Below are positions 4,366 to 6,912 of a DNA stretch of 6,912 nt, piece by piece; the first letter of the stretch is position 1, and each line of letters begins with the position of its first letter. This DNA is from Bacteroidales bacterium. GTDB taxonomy: Bacteria > Bacteroidota > Bacteroidia > Bacteroidales > UBA1402. The notes beneath the pieces are model-generated. The model was not told the origin of the DNA. It did not search any database and saw only the letters and a program-made list of their open reading frames with translations. Location: the NCBI GenBank assembly GCA_003506275.1, contig DOBD01000228.1:14324-21235 (forward strand), read 5' to 3'. The translations under genes and the position numbers were made by a program.

Positions 4366-6912
4366 TTAACGCGTGTAGACCACTTTATGCATGGCTGAAT
4401 GTGAAGCCCATTGGATCTTGACCAGGTAGAGACCATTTGGCAATGCCTGTTTACCCAAATCAACCATAGATTCCTGTGTACCTGCCTCTTGCATCAACAG
4501 ACGACCTTGAACGTCGTACACTTGAATGGTATAGGGCTCCTGCGTTGTTGTCTTGACAAAAAAGACGCCATCGGTGGGATTGGGATAGAGCTGGACCAGG
4601 GTAGCTATCGCTGGTTGATCCGCCAAAGAAACGTGGGCGTTACTATCATCGGCAAAGGGACTGCCGTTGAGTGTGGTCGAAGCCACCCAATAGAAAGGAT
4701 CGTTTGGATCACCGGTTGGATTTGATTCCCAGGCGCTTAATGTATAACCCCTGCCATCAGGCAACGTGGGCCAGGGAGACCTGTCGTCGTAGGTAAAACT
4801 CATCAGTATCCTGTTTTGTCTGTCTGCCAACACAACGGTTTCCCCGCTGTTGGAAAAGTTCTTGGAAAAACTGGCGGTGGGATACTGTTTGTACCGGGTA
4901 TAGAAACGGTTGGGTTTGAAGGCAGCGACATAAAAAGCACCGGGGGCCAGGACACTATATTCGGGAAATGGGTGATAGACAGCCGAATCCAAACGCAACC
5001 CCGTCAGATCAATATAGGCATTGCCGGTGTTCTTGAATTCAATGAATTCGTAGTGTTCACCATCGATGGTATCACCTCCGATCAGGGTATCAGCCGGGTG
5101 ATAATGCAATTCAGTTGGTTTAAGATGGGCGTAGTCTTCATCTGCCTTGCTCAGCAACAGGTGTTTGAGCGGCCCCCATGTCCCGTTATCGTAGGTACGT
5201 GCGTTGATCACTGAAGTCTGATCGAGCGTCAGGCTGACACTTCCCTGAGCCGATTTGGCCGTGAGATTGACGCCGCCCCCCAGGTTGCGGGGATCCGTAT
5301 TGTCAAGGGTGTAATACAACGAACCACCAGTGGCATTGTCCGGATGGGTCAATGACACCATCTGTTCGCCGGAGAAGCGCTTATACTCGGTATAGGTTAG
5401 CGTACCATTCAAGCGAAGTAACGGGGTTTTCAACGTGGGGTACAGCCCTTCATCCTTCAATTGTTGTATGACAATATCCGTTCTATCTGGGAAAAATCGG
5501 GTGTACACACTTTCGAGGAATGTAAGCCAGTCCTGCTTGGTAAACGATGGTCTCCGCTTGGCATCACCCCAACGGGCCGACTCGGCAATGATGGCGTAGT
5601 CTATCTCGGCCTGTCTGGATTCATACGGCAAGGGAGCCAGCACGGCCGAAAGGAGACCACCCTTGGTCAGGTGCTTGTAGGCCCTGTCCATAAAGCGCAG
5701 TTTATATTCGGGATTCATCGACAACCTGTAATGCAACCACTGTGGATTGAAATCGCGCACGCTGGTGATGTTCATTTTTCCAGAACTACCCAGGTTAACC
5801 CTGTTTTCCTGCAAACCGGCATTGATGTTCACCGGGTCGGGAAACATACTGTGTTCAGAATCGTGCGCAAGAAAACGGAAACCCTTGGAATGGTCGTTAC
5901 GGTTGTACACGGCGTAGAAATTATTGGGCATATCATTACCAGACCAAGCAGAGACAGGTGCATCAAAATTGCCCGTATAGAAAATGATGAGCATGTACTC
6001 AATCAAATTATCAATATCTACCAGGTTTTTGCCCAAAGGATTGAGGCTGCCGTTGGAGTTCTTGCCTTGCAAGGCCAGGTAGGCAGAATTGGAGGCAAAA
6101 CCGGTCACACACTTGTTCCACAATTCGGTCCAGGCATCCATGTTGCCATCGGTGGGCTCGTTAAAGTAAGGCCAACCATCCGAATTGACCTTGATGACGT
6201 CGTAATCCTCTTTTTCACCGCCAAAATAGGTTTCGGCGTAACTGGCCTCGGCCCGCTCATCTGTCTGGTAAAGTCCCCAGTACATACCGTTCAAGTAAAG
6301 GTGGTAATAGCGGCCACGCTTGTAAGGCTGACCCATCTTGCCTTGCAAATCACGGCTGTAAATATCGGTGATGTAGTTATTGTATTGGCTGCCGTCCTTG
6401 CTCCAGGAATAGTTTTGTTCACATCGAAGGTCGATGCAGTCGAAGGAGGTCGCACCTTCCGTACCAAACAAGGGGTATTCAAGCTTTTTAGGCCCGTATT
6501 CTTCCCTGAAGTAAAAGCGAGGCGCCCGTTTTGGACTGCTTTTTTCCTTGGCACTGGCGGCTCCCCTGATGCGCAGACCAGCATTGATCTGAAATTGTTG
6601 TACGCCATTTTCATCGATTAATTCGATGGAACACGGACGTTCCCAAGCGCGTCCGCCTTTCTCGGCATTGACATAAATACCAGTGGCCACACTGAACAAA
6701 TTGGCCATATCAGTGGTCAGAGAGATGGTGGGCAGTTGTTTAAGGGACTTCTCCATCAAGGGAGCGTAGGTGGCACTGTTGGTCACATCGGTTGCCATGG
6801 CGTAATCCAGCAACTGATTATTGACACTCGTGCCTGGCCAAGGATTGCCGGGATGAACCTGCGTCTTGACTTTATCCAGAAATACGTAGGTATGAGCCAC
6901 CGGGAACGATGG
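4366..6912 (-). CDS. T9SS-secreted CotH kinase family protein with chitobiase-like and lamin-tail domains (N-terminus beyond window)
   Basis: The frame is open from the right edge (848 codons) to TAA at 4366-4368. The first visible residues (PSFPVAHTYVFLDKV) align with residues about 255-269 of the paralogue at 1-3179, so about 250 upstream residues, probably a signal peptide, LTD and chitobiase-like domain, are missing; the GTG at 6900 is internal, not a start. Counting from that GTG: CotH domain about 56-475, with LPTISLTTD, REEYGPKKLEYPLFG, LYLNGMYWGLYQTDER, GNFD (D313) and FRFLAHDSE (D347); chitobiase-like domain 513-575 (LYYTLDNTDP, INARTYDNGTW); lamin-tail domain 594-742 (ELHYHPAD, YEFIEFKNTG, DLTGLRL, ending ESNPTGDPND); T9SS type A sorting domain 768-844. 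CotH proteins are atypical kinases; this one should be exported across the outer membrane by the Por/T9SS machinery and act outside the cell. The presumed catalytic Asp and metal-binding Asp are both present, so it is probably active. Substrate unknown. Confidence 0.94.
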   Translation of the reverse strand, partial: PSFPVAHTYVFLDKVKTQVHPGNPWPGTSVNNQLLDYAMATDVTNSATYAPLMEKSLKQLPTISLTTDMANLFSVATGIYVNAEKGGRAWERPCSIELIDENGVQQFQINAGLRIRGAASAKEKSSPKRAPRFYFREEYGPKKLEYPLFGTEGATSFDCIDLRCEQNYSWSKDGSQYNNYITDIYSRDLQGKMGQPYKRGRYYHLYLNGMYWGLYQTDERAEASYAETYFGGEKEDYDVIKVNSDGWPYFNEPTDGNMDAWTELWNKCVTGFASNSAYLALQGKNSNGSLNPLGKNLVDIDNLIEYMLIIFYTGNFDAPVSAWSGNDMPNNFYAVYNRNDHSKGFRFLAHDSEHSMFPDPVNINAGLQENRVNLGSSGKMNITSVRDFNPQWLHYRLSMNPEYKLRFMDRAYKHLTKGGLLSAVLAPLPYESRQAEIDYAIIAESARWGDAKRRPSFTKQDWLTFLESVYTRFFPDRTDIVIQQLKDEGLYPTLKTPLLRLNGTLTYTEYKRFSGEQMVSLTHPDNATGGSLYYTLDNTDPRNLGGGVNLTAKSAQGSVSLTLDQTSVINARTYDNGTWGPLKHLLLSKADEDYAHLKPTELHYHPADTLIGGDTIDGEHYEFIEFKNTGNAYIDLTGLRLDSAVYHPFPEYSVLAPGAFYVAAFKPNRFYTRYKQYPTASFSKNFSNSGETVVLADRQNRILMSFTYDDRSPWPTLPDGRGYTLSAWESNPTGDPNDPFYWVASTTLNGSPFADDSNAHVSLADQPAIATLVQLYPNPTDGVFFVKTTTQEPYTIQVYDVQGRLLMQEAGTQESMVDLGKQALPNGLYLVKIQWASHSAMHKVVYTR
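4369..4599 (-). other. T9SS type A C-terminal sorting domain
   Basis: The last 77 residues of the CotH protein at 4366-6912 show the canonical elements: VQLYPNPTDGVFFVKT, YTIQVYDVQGRLL, then VDLGKQALPNGLYLVKI and the basic end HKVVYTR. This domain directs passage through the type IX secretion pore and is normally cleaved, with attachment to the surface or release. It is the strongest phylum marker in the window. Confidence 0.93.

Noticed and set aside
5036..5050. GAATTC AAT GAATTC double-site near-palindrome
   Set aside because: The centre does not pair and the sequence encodes the lamin-tail EFIEF strand; repeated Glu-Phe codons explain it.
5461..6621. 386-codon plus-strand open frame
   Set aside because: It is antisense to the CotH domain of the right-hand gene, whose minus-strand frame carries clear family motifs. 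The plus-strand translation has no recognisable motif; it is a shadow of codon bias.

Overview
The window looks like a piece of a Bacteroidota chromosome. The large gene that ends in the window finishes with a canonical type IX secretion (T9SS, type A) sorting domain, and near-consensus Bacteroidota -7 boxes (TAnnTTTG type) lie upstream of the two genes whose starts are visible. Both signs point to the phylum. Nothing here supports a genus.

All supportable genes are on the minus strand, so they read from right to left. (1) 6912-4366 is the 3' part of a large secreted CotH-kinase-family protein. Its visible order is CotH domain, chitobiase/hexosaminidase C-terminal-like beta domain, lamin-tail domain (LTD) and T9SS sorting domain; its N-terminus lies beyond the right edge. 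(2) 4220-3262 is a small exported protein of unrecognised family. Its reading frame is broken by one base near 3513: the first frame stops at 3420, while an 83-residue coding-like C-terminus continues in the -1 frame to 3262. (3) 3179-1 is a second, larger CotH-family protein with a signal peptide, LTD, chitobiase-like domain, CotH domain and a second chitobiase-like domain that is split by a nested jelly-roll-like module. It is open to the left edge: 1059 codons are visible without a stop.

The two CotH proteins are divergent paralogues that align over their whole shared length, so this is a tandem family cluster with an unknown small exported protein between them. CotH proteins are atypical kinases; those carrying LTD, chitobiase-like and T9SS modules are expected to act outside the cell, anchored at or released from the outer membrane. 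Their substrate cannot be read from the sequence. The small middle protein could be a partner or substrate, but only its position suggests this.

There is little intergenic DNA: 145 bp (4221-4365) upstream of the middle gene and about 82 bp (3180-3261) upstream of the left CotH gene. I found no tRNA, rRNA, CRISPR array, insertion sequence or convincing terminator. Long plus-strand open frames exist but look like antisense shadows of the coding strand.
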